DNA from: Acidobacteriota bacterium
GTDB taxonomy: Bacteria; Acidobacteriota; Terriglobia; Terriglobales; Acidobacteriaceae
Assembly: GCA_021781255.1 (NCBI GenBank)
Contig: JAJXXG010001078.1
Coordinates: 1 to 5,671 of the forward strand
Direction of reading: 5' to 3'
DNA: 5,671 nucleotides
Shown here: positions 1 through 5,338 of the stretch, piece after piece
Numbering within the stretch: the stretch's first letter is position 1
Layout: every line of letters begins with the position of its first letter
Notes under the pieces: model-generated
Seen by the model: the letters and a program-made list of their open reading frames with translations, nothing else
Database searches by the model: none
What the model was told of the DNA's origin: nothing
Program-made: the position numbers and the translations under genes

Positions 1-881
1 GACTTGTCTGCCAGCCCATCCGGGTTCGCAGCCCGCGTCCATTGCGTCAGGAACCGCTCTCGCAACTCCGTATAGGGCAGAGCCAGCGCTGTCATCGTCT
101 TCTGCACTGCCGTGTGGTGGCCCTCCCCAATCCCAATCGCCACTGTGAATTCCCGTGACCCGCCGGCGCACGCATTACCCACCGCCAGCTCGCCAAGAAT
201 CGCCACATTCCCATTCGTCGCTGACCCGAACTCGTGCTTCATCGTGAAGTCCTTCATCACGTCGCTGAAGCCGTCACTCGTACCCACAAACCCGCAGCTC
301 ACCCGCGCAAAACCGCAGCTTGCCCCCATCGCCAGTGACCACTCGTTCTTCCACGCCAGCACCATCTTGTACCCGGCAACGTCCACCGCCCGCGCCGTAT
401 TGCCTGCGCCTCCGCAATCCAGGTGCGGCGCCAGCAGCGCATACACCTTCAGCCGCGGAATCAAATCCTCGTGCCCTTCCAGCCGCACCCGCTGCACCAC
501 CACTCCCTGGTGCGGATCGCAGATGATCTCCTTCGTCAGTGCATACCGCCCGTCCGGGTCCGCATTCACATAGCGCACACCCAGCGCATCCTGGTGCAGA
601 TACTCAAAGCTCGTCAGCAGGTCGCGCTTCTCCTCGTGCGCAAACGTCTCCCCGTCCGTCACCAGGAACTCCATGTCGCGCACCTGTGGCCGGTCAATCG
701 TCGGGTGATAAATCTCGTTCAAAATCCCATGCGCGCACGTGAACCACACCCGGCTTGACTGCGCATACGCCGTGCACACCGCATCCTTCACGCTGCTGGT
801 CCATCGCGGCTCCAGCCCCGGCGCGCCAAAGGCCTCGCCATCCTGCGCTAGCCACCTATAAAGCGACTCATCCGTCTTCAT
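1..881 (-). CDS. GH15 glucoamylase (glucan 1,4-alpha-glucosidase), N-terminal part, truncated by window edge
   Basis: The minus strand reads open for 293 codons from ATG at 879-881 to the left edge, so the 3' part of the gene is missing. The start is fixed because an in-frame TGA lies two codons upstream (888-890). Residues 17-30 (AFGAPGLEPRWTSS), 43-58 (SRVWFTCAHGILNEIY) and 60-72 (PTIDRPQVRDMEF) match, from memory, the conserved N-terminal beta-sandwich domain of bacterial GH15 glucoamylases and glucodextranases. A later conserved stretch reads KVYALLAPHLD. These enzymes release glucose from non-reducing ends of alpha-glucans. The (alpha/alpha)6-barrel with the catalytic glutamates lies outside the window, so activity cannot be judged. 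The N-terminus has no signal peptide or membrane segment, which suggests a cytoplasmic enzyme acting on internal glycogen or oligosaccharides (inference). A purine-rich GAGAAGG abuts the start with only 1 nt spacing, so the ribosome binding site is not typical. The gene is divergent from sod. Confidence 0.9.
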   Translation of the reverse strand, partial: MKTDESLYRWLAQDGEAFGAPGLEPRWTSSVKDAVCTAYAQSSRVWFTCAHGILNEIYHPTIDRPQVRDMEFLVTDGETFAHEEKRDLLTSFEYLHQDALGVRYVNADPDGRYALTKEIICDPHQGVVVQRVRLEGHEDLIPRLKVYALLAPHLDCGGAGNTARAVDVAGYKMVLAWKNEWSLAMGASCGFARVSCGFVGTSDGFSDVMKDFTMKHEFGSATNGNVAILGELAVGNACAGGSREFTVAIGIGEGHHTAVQKTMTALALPYTELRERFLTQWTRAANPDGLADK

Positions 882-1228
882 GCCTTCTCACGCTCACTTT
901 TCCTGGATTTCGTACGGGCCGGACTCATAGCGAAGAAAGAAGCAGTTTTCCGCTCTCCTTCAGCCGCTATCTCTATCGATGTCCCCCGCGCCGGGAAGGT
1001 TTCTTGCCTTCTTTTTCCCTTTCCTCGCGCCTTCTTGGTCCCTTCGTGCATCCATCTAAACAGAGCGTGAGCCCGCATGTGTGAAAATTGCATTGCACCT
1101 GGCGTCGCGTTCGCTGGATTTTCCTGTTCTGCGCCGTGAGGCCACGCCCGGGGGCCGGCCAACGTCGCGCCTCACAATTTTTCCCCCTGTCCGCCCCCCA
1201 AGTACAATCGCAACCGAGGAGATTGATT
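882..1228. other. Intergenic region between divergent glucoamylase and sod genes
   Basis: This 347-nt gap must hold the promoters for the leftward glucoamylase and the rightward sod gene. On the plus strand a TACAAT at 1203-1208 resembles a -10 box, but it would place transcription start almost on the Shine-Dalgarno, and no good -35 lies 16-18 nt upstream, so it is only a weak candidate. An uninterrupted 20-nt pyrimidine run lies at 1007-1026. The GGCCGGCC palindrome at 1153-1160 looks like chance in GC-rich DNA. No convincing gene was seen: a basic, Lys/Arg-rich minus-strand frame that ends over the glucoamylase start lacks a good start and ribosome binding site. Confidence 0.6.
1216..1221 (+). 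promoter_or_regulatory. Ribosome binding site of sod
   Basis: GAGGAG lies 7 nt before the ATG at 1229, a near-ideal Shine-Dalgarno. It decides the start: the same frame is open further upstream to an ATG at 1088, but that extension has no family similarity and would run through the promoter region. Confidence 0.85.
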
Positions 1229-1852
1229 ATGGCTTACACACTTGCCCCGCTTCCTTACGACTACGCGGCCCTCGAGCCCTTCATCGACGCTCAGACCATG
1301 CAGCTCCACCACGACAAGCACCATCAGGCCTACATCAACAATGTGAACGCTGCCCTGGCCGATCATCCGGCCCTCGCTGCCAAATCTGTCGACGACCTCA
1401 TCAGTGACCTGAACGCCGTTCCAGAGGCCATTCGCGGCGCAGTCCGCAACAACGGCGGCGGCCACTCCAACCACTCCATGTTCTGGAACATCATGGGCAA
1501 GCCCGGCACTGCCGGCGTCGGCGGCGCGCCCACCGGCCCTCTCGCGGACCAGATCAACAAGGACTTCGGCGACTTTGAAGCCTTCAAGACGACATTCAAC
1601 GGAGCCACCGCCAAGCAGTTCGGCTCCGGCTGGGGCTGGCTCGTCCTCAAGGACGGCAAGCTCACCGTCATCACCACCGCCAACCAGGATTCGCCGCTCT
1701 CCCAGGGCCTCTACCCCATCCTCGGCAACGACGTCTGGGAGCACGCCTACTACCTCAAGTACCAGAACCGCCGCCCCGACTACCTCGCCGCCTGGTGGAA
1801 CGTCGTCAACTGGAACGAAGTCTCCAAGCGCTTCGCCACCGCCAAAGGCTGA
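1229..1852 (+). CDS. sodA: Superoxide dismutase, Fe/Mn family, probably Mn-type
   Basis: This complete 207-residue protein is the usual length for bacterial Fe/Mn superoxide dismutase, the cytoplasmic enzyme that converts superoxide to hydrogen peroxide and oxygen. The opening [17 protein letters not shown] is typical. The four metal ligands are present: His27 in LHHDKHHQ, His82 in [10 protein letters not shown], and Asp168 and His172 in the signature DVWEHAYY (168-175). Tyr35 is the usual second-sphere tyrosine. Gly78 together with Gln153 (in TANQDSP) is the pattern of Mn-type or cambialistic enzymes rather than strict Fe-type, in which the glutamine comes from the earlier position. The C-terminal WWNVVNW block is also typical. 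There is no signal peptide. Metal use cannot be settled from sequence, so the symbol is by similarity to Mn enzymes. An HD-domain gene follows after 79 nt, with a hairpin between them. Confidence 0.96.
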   Translation: MAYTLAPLPYDYAALEPFIDAQTMQLHHDKHHQAYINNVNAALADHPALAAKSVDDLISDLNAVPEAIRGAVRNNGGGHSNHSMFWNIMGKPGTAGVGGAPTGPLADQINKDFGDFEAFKTTFNGATAKQFGSGWGWLVLKDGKLTVITTANQDSPLSQGLYPILGNDVWEHAYYLKYQNRRPDYLAAWWNVVNWNEVSKRFATAKG

Positions 1853-1872
1853 ACGCCTCCACGCATCCTTCA

Positions 1873-1909
1873 GCTGGCCCGGCTCGCCAACACCGGAATC
1901 CGGGCCAGC
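1873..1909 (+). terminator. GC-rich hairpin after sod, possible terminator or attenuator
   Basis: A perfect 10-bp inverted repeat, GCTGGCCCGG at 1873-1882 and CCGGGCCAGC at 1900-1909, encloses a 17-nt loop. It starts 20 nt after the sod stop codon and ends 22 nt before the HD gene start. No T-run follows, so it is not a canonical Rho-independent terminator. It could partly terminate transcription, protect the sod mRNA 3' end, or lower HD gene expression. Confidence 0.45.
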
Positions 1910-1931
1910 CCCCTTGCCGGAATCGCCGATC

Positions 1932-2396
1932 ATGACACTCCATCAGGCAGAGATTGATTTCGAGCGCCTTTGGGGCGAGGTGACCTCCCAGTTTCGAGGT
2001 GACCCGGCTTCCATCCACGGGCCACGGCATTGGAAACGGGTCGAGGAAAACGGGCTGCGCATCGCCTCCCGAAACGGTGCCAATGTCAGCGTCGTGCGCC
2101 TCTTTGCGGTACTGCATGATTCCTGCAGGCACGATGATCGCTTCGAGTCCAGCCACGGGCAAAGAGCAGCCGAGTACGCTGCCGATCTGCGGGGCGCTCT
2201 CTTCCACATCGATGACACCGGCTTCGCAAAGCTTTGCTACGCCTGCAAATGGCACACGCATGGCCAATTGAGCGAGGATGCAACCATTGGCGCCTGCTGG
2301 GATGCCGATAGACTCGATCTGGTTCGGATCGGCATTCGTCCCGATCCGCGATTCCTGAGCACACAGGCTGCACGCGAGATCGCCGCATCCATCTGA
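1932..2396 (+). CDS. HD-domain protein of unknown substrate
   Basis: This 154-residue protein carries the pattern of a small HD-superfamily metal-dependent phosphohydrolase. His33 in IHGPRHWKRVEENG is the first ligand, His62-Asp63 in FAVLHDSCRHDD is the HD pair, and His75, His108 and His110 are further candidate metal-binding residues. DADRLDLVRIG (124-134) holds the late aspartate, probably Asp126. Related stand-alone proteins with HGxxHW and DADRLDL blocks occur in many bacteria, mostly annotated only as HD domain-containing protein; the substrate, perhaps a nucleotide or phosphoester, is unknown. The ATG at 1932 is chosen because family-like sequence begins just after it; the same frame runs upstream into sod, where it encodes low-complexity Ser/Pro/Arg-rich sequence and is not real. 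The ribosome binding site is weak (GGAA at 1919-1922). It lies 79 nt downstream of sod in the same direction. Confidence 0.87.
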   Translation: MTLHQAEIDFERLWGEVTSQFRGDPASIHGPRHWKRVEENGLRIASRNGANVSVVRLFAVLHDSCRHDDRFESSHGQRAAEYAADLRGALFHIDDTGFAKLCYACKWHTHGQLSEDATIGACWDADRLDLVRIGIRPDPRFLSTQAAREIAASI

Positions 2397-2547
2397 GAAC
2401 GGCCGCCCGGAACATACCGTCTTTCCTGCCCCAGGGTTCTGACATCTCCCGCGCAGGCCACCGCGCCCGCGCCCCATAATGAACCCGCATCACCGCCCGC
2501 CACGGTTCCACAGCGCTCACTCCGCCCCGCCCATTGTCCTTGTGAGC

Positions 2548-2580
2548 AGCCGGAGCCGCATAGGCTATCGCTCTCCGGCT
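2548..2580. terminator. Hairpin between convergent genes, possible bidirectional terminator
   Basis: A perfect 8-bp inverted repeat, AGCCGGAG at 2548-2555 and CTCCGGCT at 2573-2580, has a 17-nt loop. It lies between the convergent HD gene (stop at 2396) and radical SAM gene (stop at 2602), where a bidirectional terminator is expected. There is no T-tract on either side, so the assignment rests on position and stem only. Confidence 0.35.
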
Positions 2581-2601
2581 CTCGTCGCCGGCCGCGGGCA
2601 A

Positions 2602-3633
2602 CTACGGTTGAAGGATTTTGAACGGCTTGGGAACAGCGCGCGCGGATGGCTTGCGTGAGATGCTTTCCCGAACACGCTTCCACCCTCGACCAAATCGGTC
2701 TGAAGCCATGAAGAGTTGTCCGGCAGTCAGCCGCCCCACCACCCGGTGGTGCCCCACGGCGGCCAGCCCCATTGAAGCAAAACAGCCGCACCGCTCGCAA
2801 TCCGGGTCTCCCCCAAACTGGCATGGAGTAATCTGCGTCCTCAGGTCGGCGGAGATCATCTTCGTGGTCCTCGCAAAAATGCATGATTCCGGATTCTCCG
2901 GCGGCTGTTCGATCTCCCCAAGCAAGGCTTCCGGCATATCCAGGGTGGCGTACTTCCTCCGCAATCGCCGCAGGTCGCTTACCACGGCAGCCCTTTGCAA
3001 AGCCGAGAGTATCTCTGCATCGGTGGCGCCGCGTTGGGGGGTGAAGATGCTGAACCACACCTTTGCCACTTCAGGCTGGCTGGTCCAGAAGCCGAGGAAC
3101 TCATCCAGGTAGCCTGGCCTCCCCGCAATCTGCGAGGTGATGGTGCAGTGAACAGTGATTTTCGTTCCCTTGATGTTCTTGAGGATGCGGTCGTAGGTGG
3201 CCGGCTTGCGCCGCGCATCGTGCTCCGGCTGCAGCCCGTCGATGGATACCACCACATTCACCTTTCGGTATCGCATCCAGTCAGCCGGGATCGCGCGAAA
3301 TGCGCTCGTCACAATCTGGGTATGCACACCCCGACTCTCCATTTGGGGCAACAGCAATTCCAGTTCACGAAACCGCACCAGCGGATCGCCGCCTACCAGC
3401 GACACATGCAGTGGCTTGTGCTCATCGATCAGCCCGAGCACGTGGCCAACCAGTTCGTCTCCCCTGAAGTCCTGGAGTTCCCGAAGCTGCGTCTCGCCCC
3501 CCAGGTGGGCGGCATCGAAGGCGTAGCAACCCGGACACCGCAACGGGCATTCCTTCGTAATTTCAATCGAAAGAGACGGTGGGCGGCCAGCCAGGATGCT
3601 TGCCCATGCACGAAGGACTTCAGACTTCCTCAT
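2602..3633 (-). CDS. Radical SAM protein with C-terminal cysteine cluster, substrate unknown
   Basis: This 343-residue protein is complete. The radical SAM motif CxxxCxxC is at Cys29, Cys33 and Cys36 (ITKECPLRCPGCYAFDA), the ligands of the 4Fe-4S cluster that cleaves S-adenosylmethionine. GGDP at 81-84 is the SAM-amine-binding motif, usually GGEP, and SIDG at 130-133 is a typical later strand. The C-terminal part has Cys251, Cys271, Cys279, Cys282 and Cys284 (CQFGGDPDCERCGC), which suggests a SPASM-like or twitch-like auxiliary Fe-S cluster. Such clusters occur in peptide-modifying enzymes and in others. The tail from about 310 is basic. The start is supported by GGAG 5 nt upstream. A 36-codon ORF overlaps the start by 14 nt and may be co-translated. 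It ends convergent with the HD gene. The reaction is not known; cofactor-, peptide- or lipid-modifying roles are all possible. Confidence 0.9.
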   Translation of the reverse strand: MRKSEVLRAWASILAGRPPSLSIEITKECPLRCPGCYAFDAAHLGGETQLRELQDFRGDELVGHVLGLIDEHKPLHVSLVGGDPLVRFRELELLLPQMESRGVHTQIVTSAFRAIPADWMRYRKVNVVVSIDGLQPEHDARRKPATYDRILKNIKGTKITVHCTITSQIAGRPGYLDEFLGFWTSQPEVAKVWFSIFTPQRGATDAEILSALQRAAVVSDLRRLRRKYATLDMPEALLGEIEQPPENPESCIFARTTKMISADLRTQITPCQFGGDPDCERCGCFASMGLAAVGHHRVVGRLTAGQLFMASDRFGRGWKRVRESISRKPSARAVPKPFKILQP

Positions 3634-3730
3634 GGCTTCTCCAATCTCGATAAATCAAGCCAGGTGCTCCAAGTCCCATCTCAGGGACATGGAAGAGCCA
3701 GGAACGCCCCACTTTCCTTCTTTTGAGCAT
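3620..3730 (-). CDS. Putative 36-residue small protein or leader peptide upstream of radical SAM gene
   Basis: On the minus strand, ATG at 3728-3730 opens 36 codons ending in TGA at 3620-3622, 14 nt inside the radical SAM gene in another frame. A Shine-Dalgarno GGAG (3737-3740) stands 6 nt before the ATG, an ideal spacing. The peptide starts MLKRRKVGRSW, then has LFHVPEMGLGAPGLIY and ends RDWRSHEEV: a basic N-terminus, a Gly/Leu-rich middle and an acidic tail. It is not a family I recognise. It could be a translational-coupling leader, a substrate peptide of the radical SAM enzyme, or chance. Against it: it is short, has no Cys, and uses codons such as AGA and AAA that differ from the GC-rich neighbours. 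A hairpin (3668-3693) lies inside it. Confidence 0.35.
   Translation of the reverse strand: MLKRRKVGRSWLFHVPEMGLGAPGLIYRDWRSHEEV
3639..3642 (-). promoter_or_regulatory. Ribosome binding site of the radical SAM gene
   Basis: GGAG on the minus strand lies 5 nt before the ATG at 3633. It supports this start and lies within the preceding small ORF, so ribosomes translating that ORF would pass over it. Confidence 0.7.
3668..3693 (-). repeat. Inverted repeat in the leader of the radical SAM gene
   Basis: On the plus strand TCCAAGTCCC (3668-3677) faces GGGACATGGA (3684-3693) around a 6-nt loop: ten pairs with one A-A mismatch. It lies 26 nt before the ribosome binding site of the radical SAM gene and inside the small upstream ORF. 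It could be a protein-binding dyad or an mRNA hairpin. A 7-bp direct repeat AGCCAGG (3658-3664 and 3696-3702) flanks it. Confidence 0.4.
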
Positions 3731-3767
3731 CGTACGCTCCGTTCACAGCCGTTAGCCAAATAACGCA

Positions 3768-3797
3768 CATATACCGACTACTATTCGACGGTCGCAA
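3768..3797 (-). promoter_or_regulatory. Candidate promoter for the small ORF and radical SAM gene
   Basis: On the minus strand TTGCGA (3792-3797) and TATATG (3768-3773) are separated by 18 nt, each matching four of six positions of the sigma-70 -35 and -10 consensus. Transcription would start near 3760, about 30 nt before the small ORF. This is consensus matching by eye and is weak evidence. Confidence 0.3.
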
Positions 3798-3971
3798 ACC
3801 TCGCCCATCACACCGACCCGCGAGTTCGTGCCAAAATTGTCTCCAGAAAAAGCTCTCCCAACTTTGCGGATTATTTCGCCCAATCTGTCACACTGGAAAT
3901 GGCCGCACCTCCACTCCGCCACCATCAAGCGGAGGGCTGATGACTGAAAGCCGTGCCGAAGGCGCATTTCC

Positions 3972-4004
3972 GGCTGTGAAGCTGTGATCCTGTGCAGCAC
4001 AGCC
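3972..4004. repeat. Periodic CTGTG repeats with inverted CACAG
   Basis: CTGTG occurs at 3974, 3982 and 3990, exactly 8 nt apart, and its inverse CACAG occurs at 3998, the next 8-nt step. GGCTGTG (3972-3978) can pair with CACAGCC (3998-4004) as a perfect 7-bp stem; the second copy can pair as a 6-bp stem, and the third forms the 13-nt near-palindrome at 3990-4002. The stems are mutually exclusive. The function is unknown. Confidence 0.5.
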
Positions 4005-4072
4005 CGCTGCGCACCGCGCTCCTCCTGCGCCACCGCAAAATAAATTCCTTTAAATATCTAATAATAATGAAC

Positions 4073-5260
4073 TTATATGGACTTTCCCGCAGCCACTGCT
4101 GACGCCCATGCCCACTGGAAGTTGAATCCGCCCAGGTGTCCCGTCACGTCCACCGCCTCGCCAATAAAGTAGAGTCCCGGCACCGCGCGCGCCTGCATCG
4201 TCCTGGCCTCCAGTCCGTCCGTATCCACGCCGCCCGCCGTCACCTCGGCCTTGGCAAAGCCCTCGGTTCCCGCCGGATGAAACTCCCACCGGTGCAGCCT
4301 CTGCTCGCGGGCCTCCAGGGCAGCATTCGTCCAGCCATCCTGCCCCATCGTCTCCGCCAGTTGCCCCGCCAGCCGCTGCGGAAGCGCCTCGCGCAGCGCC
4401 TCACGCAAACCCGCCTCATCCCGCCGTCCGCCCGGCCGTTTCAGCCCCGCCAGCAGTTCGCCCGGCTGCGCCTCCGGTGCAAAATCCACTTCCAGCGCCT
4501 CGCCCGCCCGCCAGTAGCTGCTGGCCTGCAGCACGGCGGGCCCGCTCAGCCCGCGATGCGTCACCAGCAGCTTCTCCCGGAAACGCGGACCGTCGCCCGC
4601 ACGCGCCGTCACCTCCGCGGAAACTCCCGCCAGCTTCGTCCAGCCGGCCTCCGCGCCCGCCAGCACCAGCGGAACCAGCGCCGGACGAGGTTCCACCACC
4701 TTCAGCCCGAACTGCTGTGCCAGCTCATAGGCCAGCCCTGTCGCGCCCAGCGAGGGAATCGACAATCCACCCGTGGCCACCACAAGCGACGCCGCCGACG
4801 CCTCGCCATCCGTCCACGCCACGCGGAATCCGCCCGAGTCTCGCTCCACCGCCGCGCCGCGCGCATTCCAAATCCGCTCCACGCCGCCCTTGTCACATTC
4901 AGCCAGCAGCATCTGCACAATCTCCCTCGCCGAGTGATCGCAGAAAAGCTGTCCAAGCGTCTTCTCATGCCAGCGAATTCCATATCGCTCCACCAGCTCC
5001 AGGAAATGCCGTGGCTGGTAGCCCGCCAAGGCGGACTTCGCGAAGTGAGGATTTTGCGAGAGAAAGTTCGCCGCCGTGCAGTGAATATTTGTAAAGTTGC
5101 AGCGTCCGCCGCCCGAGATCAGAATCTTCCGGCCTGGCTGCGCATTGTGATCCAGCAGCGCCACCCGCCGCCCGCGCTGTCCGGCCACCGCCGCACACAT
5201 CAGCCCGGCGGCTCCCGCGCCAATTACTAGAACATCGAACTGGTGCAGTGCAGCAGGCAT
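4073..5260 (-). CDS. FAD-dependent oxidoreductase, HI0933/BaiN (YhiN) family
   Basis: This complete 395-residue flavoprotein has the usual family length of about 400. Residues 9-21 (DVLVIGAGAAGLM) form the N-terminal Rossmann dinucleotide-binding motif GxGxxG (14-19). Residues 43-58 (GRKILISGGGRCNFTN) are the hallmark of the HI0933-like family. VVATGGLSIPSLGATG in the middle is the second conserved FAD-contact region, and the C-terminal block GLYFIGEAVDVTGHLGG followed by NFQWAWASG-like sequence closes the FAD site. Members are cytoplasmic NAD(P)/FAD-dependent oxidoreductases. The gut bacterial BaiN has been linked to bile acid dehydroxylation, but most homologues, probably including this one, have no known substrate. 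The ATG at 5260 has GAGG 4 nt upstream. It starts 78 nt after the stop of the CCA-adding enzyme gene in the same direction, so the two may share a transcript. The stop is followed by an AT-rich region. Confidence 0.94.
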   Translation of the reverse strand: MPAALHQFDVLVIGAGAAGLMCAAVAGQRGRRVALLDHNAQPGRKILISGGGRCNFTNIHCTAANFLSQNPHFAKSALAGYQPRHFLELVERYGIRWHEKTLGQLFCDHSAREIVQMLLAECDKGGVERIWNARGAAVERDSGGFRVAWTDGEASAASLVVATGGLSIPSLGATGLAYELAQQFGLKVVEPRPALVPLVLAGAEAGWTKLAGVSAEVTARAGDGPRFREKLLVTHRGLSGPAVLQASSYWRAGEALEVDFAPEAQPGELLAGLKRPGGRRDEAGLREALREALPQRLAGQLAETMGQDGWTNAALEAREQRLHRWEFHPAGTEGFAKAEVTAGGVDTDGLEARTMQARAVPGLYFIGEAVDVTGHLGGFNFQWAWASAVAAGKSI

Positions 5261-5338
5261 CGGACCTCAACAGCATATCTGCTTTTTCGCGCGGCCTTCC
5301 TTCCACGCGTCCAGCCCATCAGTGGCCCGGCACAATCG

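Larger units (their letters stand above)
3731..4072. other. Intergenic region upstream of the radical SAM locus, no convincing gene
   Basis: This 342-nt stretch between the small ORF and the flavoprotein stop has a different base composition from its surroundings, being markedly AT-rich at 4036-4072. It holds a 6-bp inverted repeat (CTCCGC 3914-3919, GCGGAG 3929-3934), the CTGTG/CACAG repeat cluster at 3972-4004 and a candidate promoter near 3768-3797. A 93-codon minus-strand frame from GTG 4033 to TAA 3752 exists. Its codon use is GC-rich only in the first half, its start lacks a well-spaced ribosome binding site and I recognise nothing in it, so it is not called as a gene. Confidence 0.55.

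Noticed and set aside
112..758. Several plus-strand open frames at the left end
   Set aside because: They are antisense to the glucoamylase gene, whose minus-strand frame is open throughout and shows clear family motifs.
878..1162. 94-codon minus-strand frame whose TGA overlaps the glucoamylase ATG (ATGA)
   Set aside because: It begins at TTG with no ribosome binding site, encodes low-complexity Lys/Arg/Ala-rich sequence with no recognisable family, and the region must hold the divergent promoters. The ATGA overlap is suggestive but probably chance.
1203..1208. TACAAT as the sod -10 box
   Set aside because: Good hexamer, but the start would fall at about 1215 next to the Shine-Dalgarno and no acceptable -35 is present, so not listed as a promoter.
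1088..1228. Upstream in-frame extension of sod to the ATG at 1088
   Set aside because: The extension has no superoxide dismutase similarity, the family start [10 protein letters not shown] lies at 1229, and GAGGAG is well placed before 1229.
1575..1931. N-terminal extension of the HD gene overlapping sod
   Set aside because: It is the off-frame reading of sod and gives Ser/Pro/Arg low-complexity sequence; family-like sequence begins at the ATG at 1932.
1172..1933. Long minus-strand open frame antisense to sod
   Set aside because: It mirrors sod codon structure in GC-rich DNA and gives Gly/Val-rich sequence without any family match.
3752..4033. 93-codon minus-strand frame upstream of the radical SAM locus, considered as a precursor peptide
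   Set aside because: It starts at GTG without a well-spaced ribosome binding site, codon use changes halfway, the product resembles nothing known, and the best candidate promoter for the radical SAM locus lies inside it.
4136..5230. Long plus-strand open frames antisense to the flavoprotein gene
   Set aside because: Arg/His/Pro-rich translations typical of the antisense of a high-GC gene; the minus strand encodes an unambiguous full-length flavoprotein.
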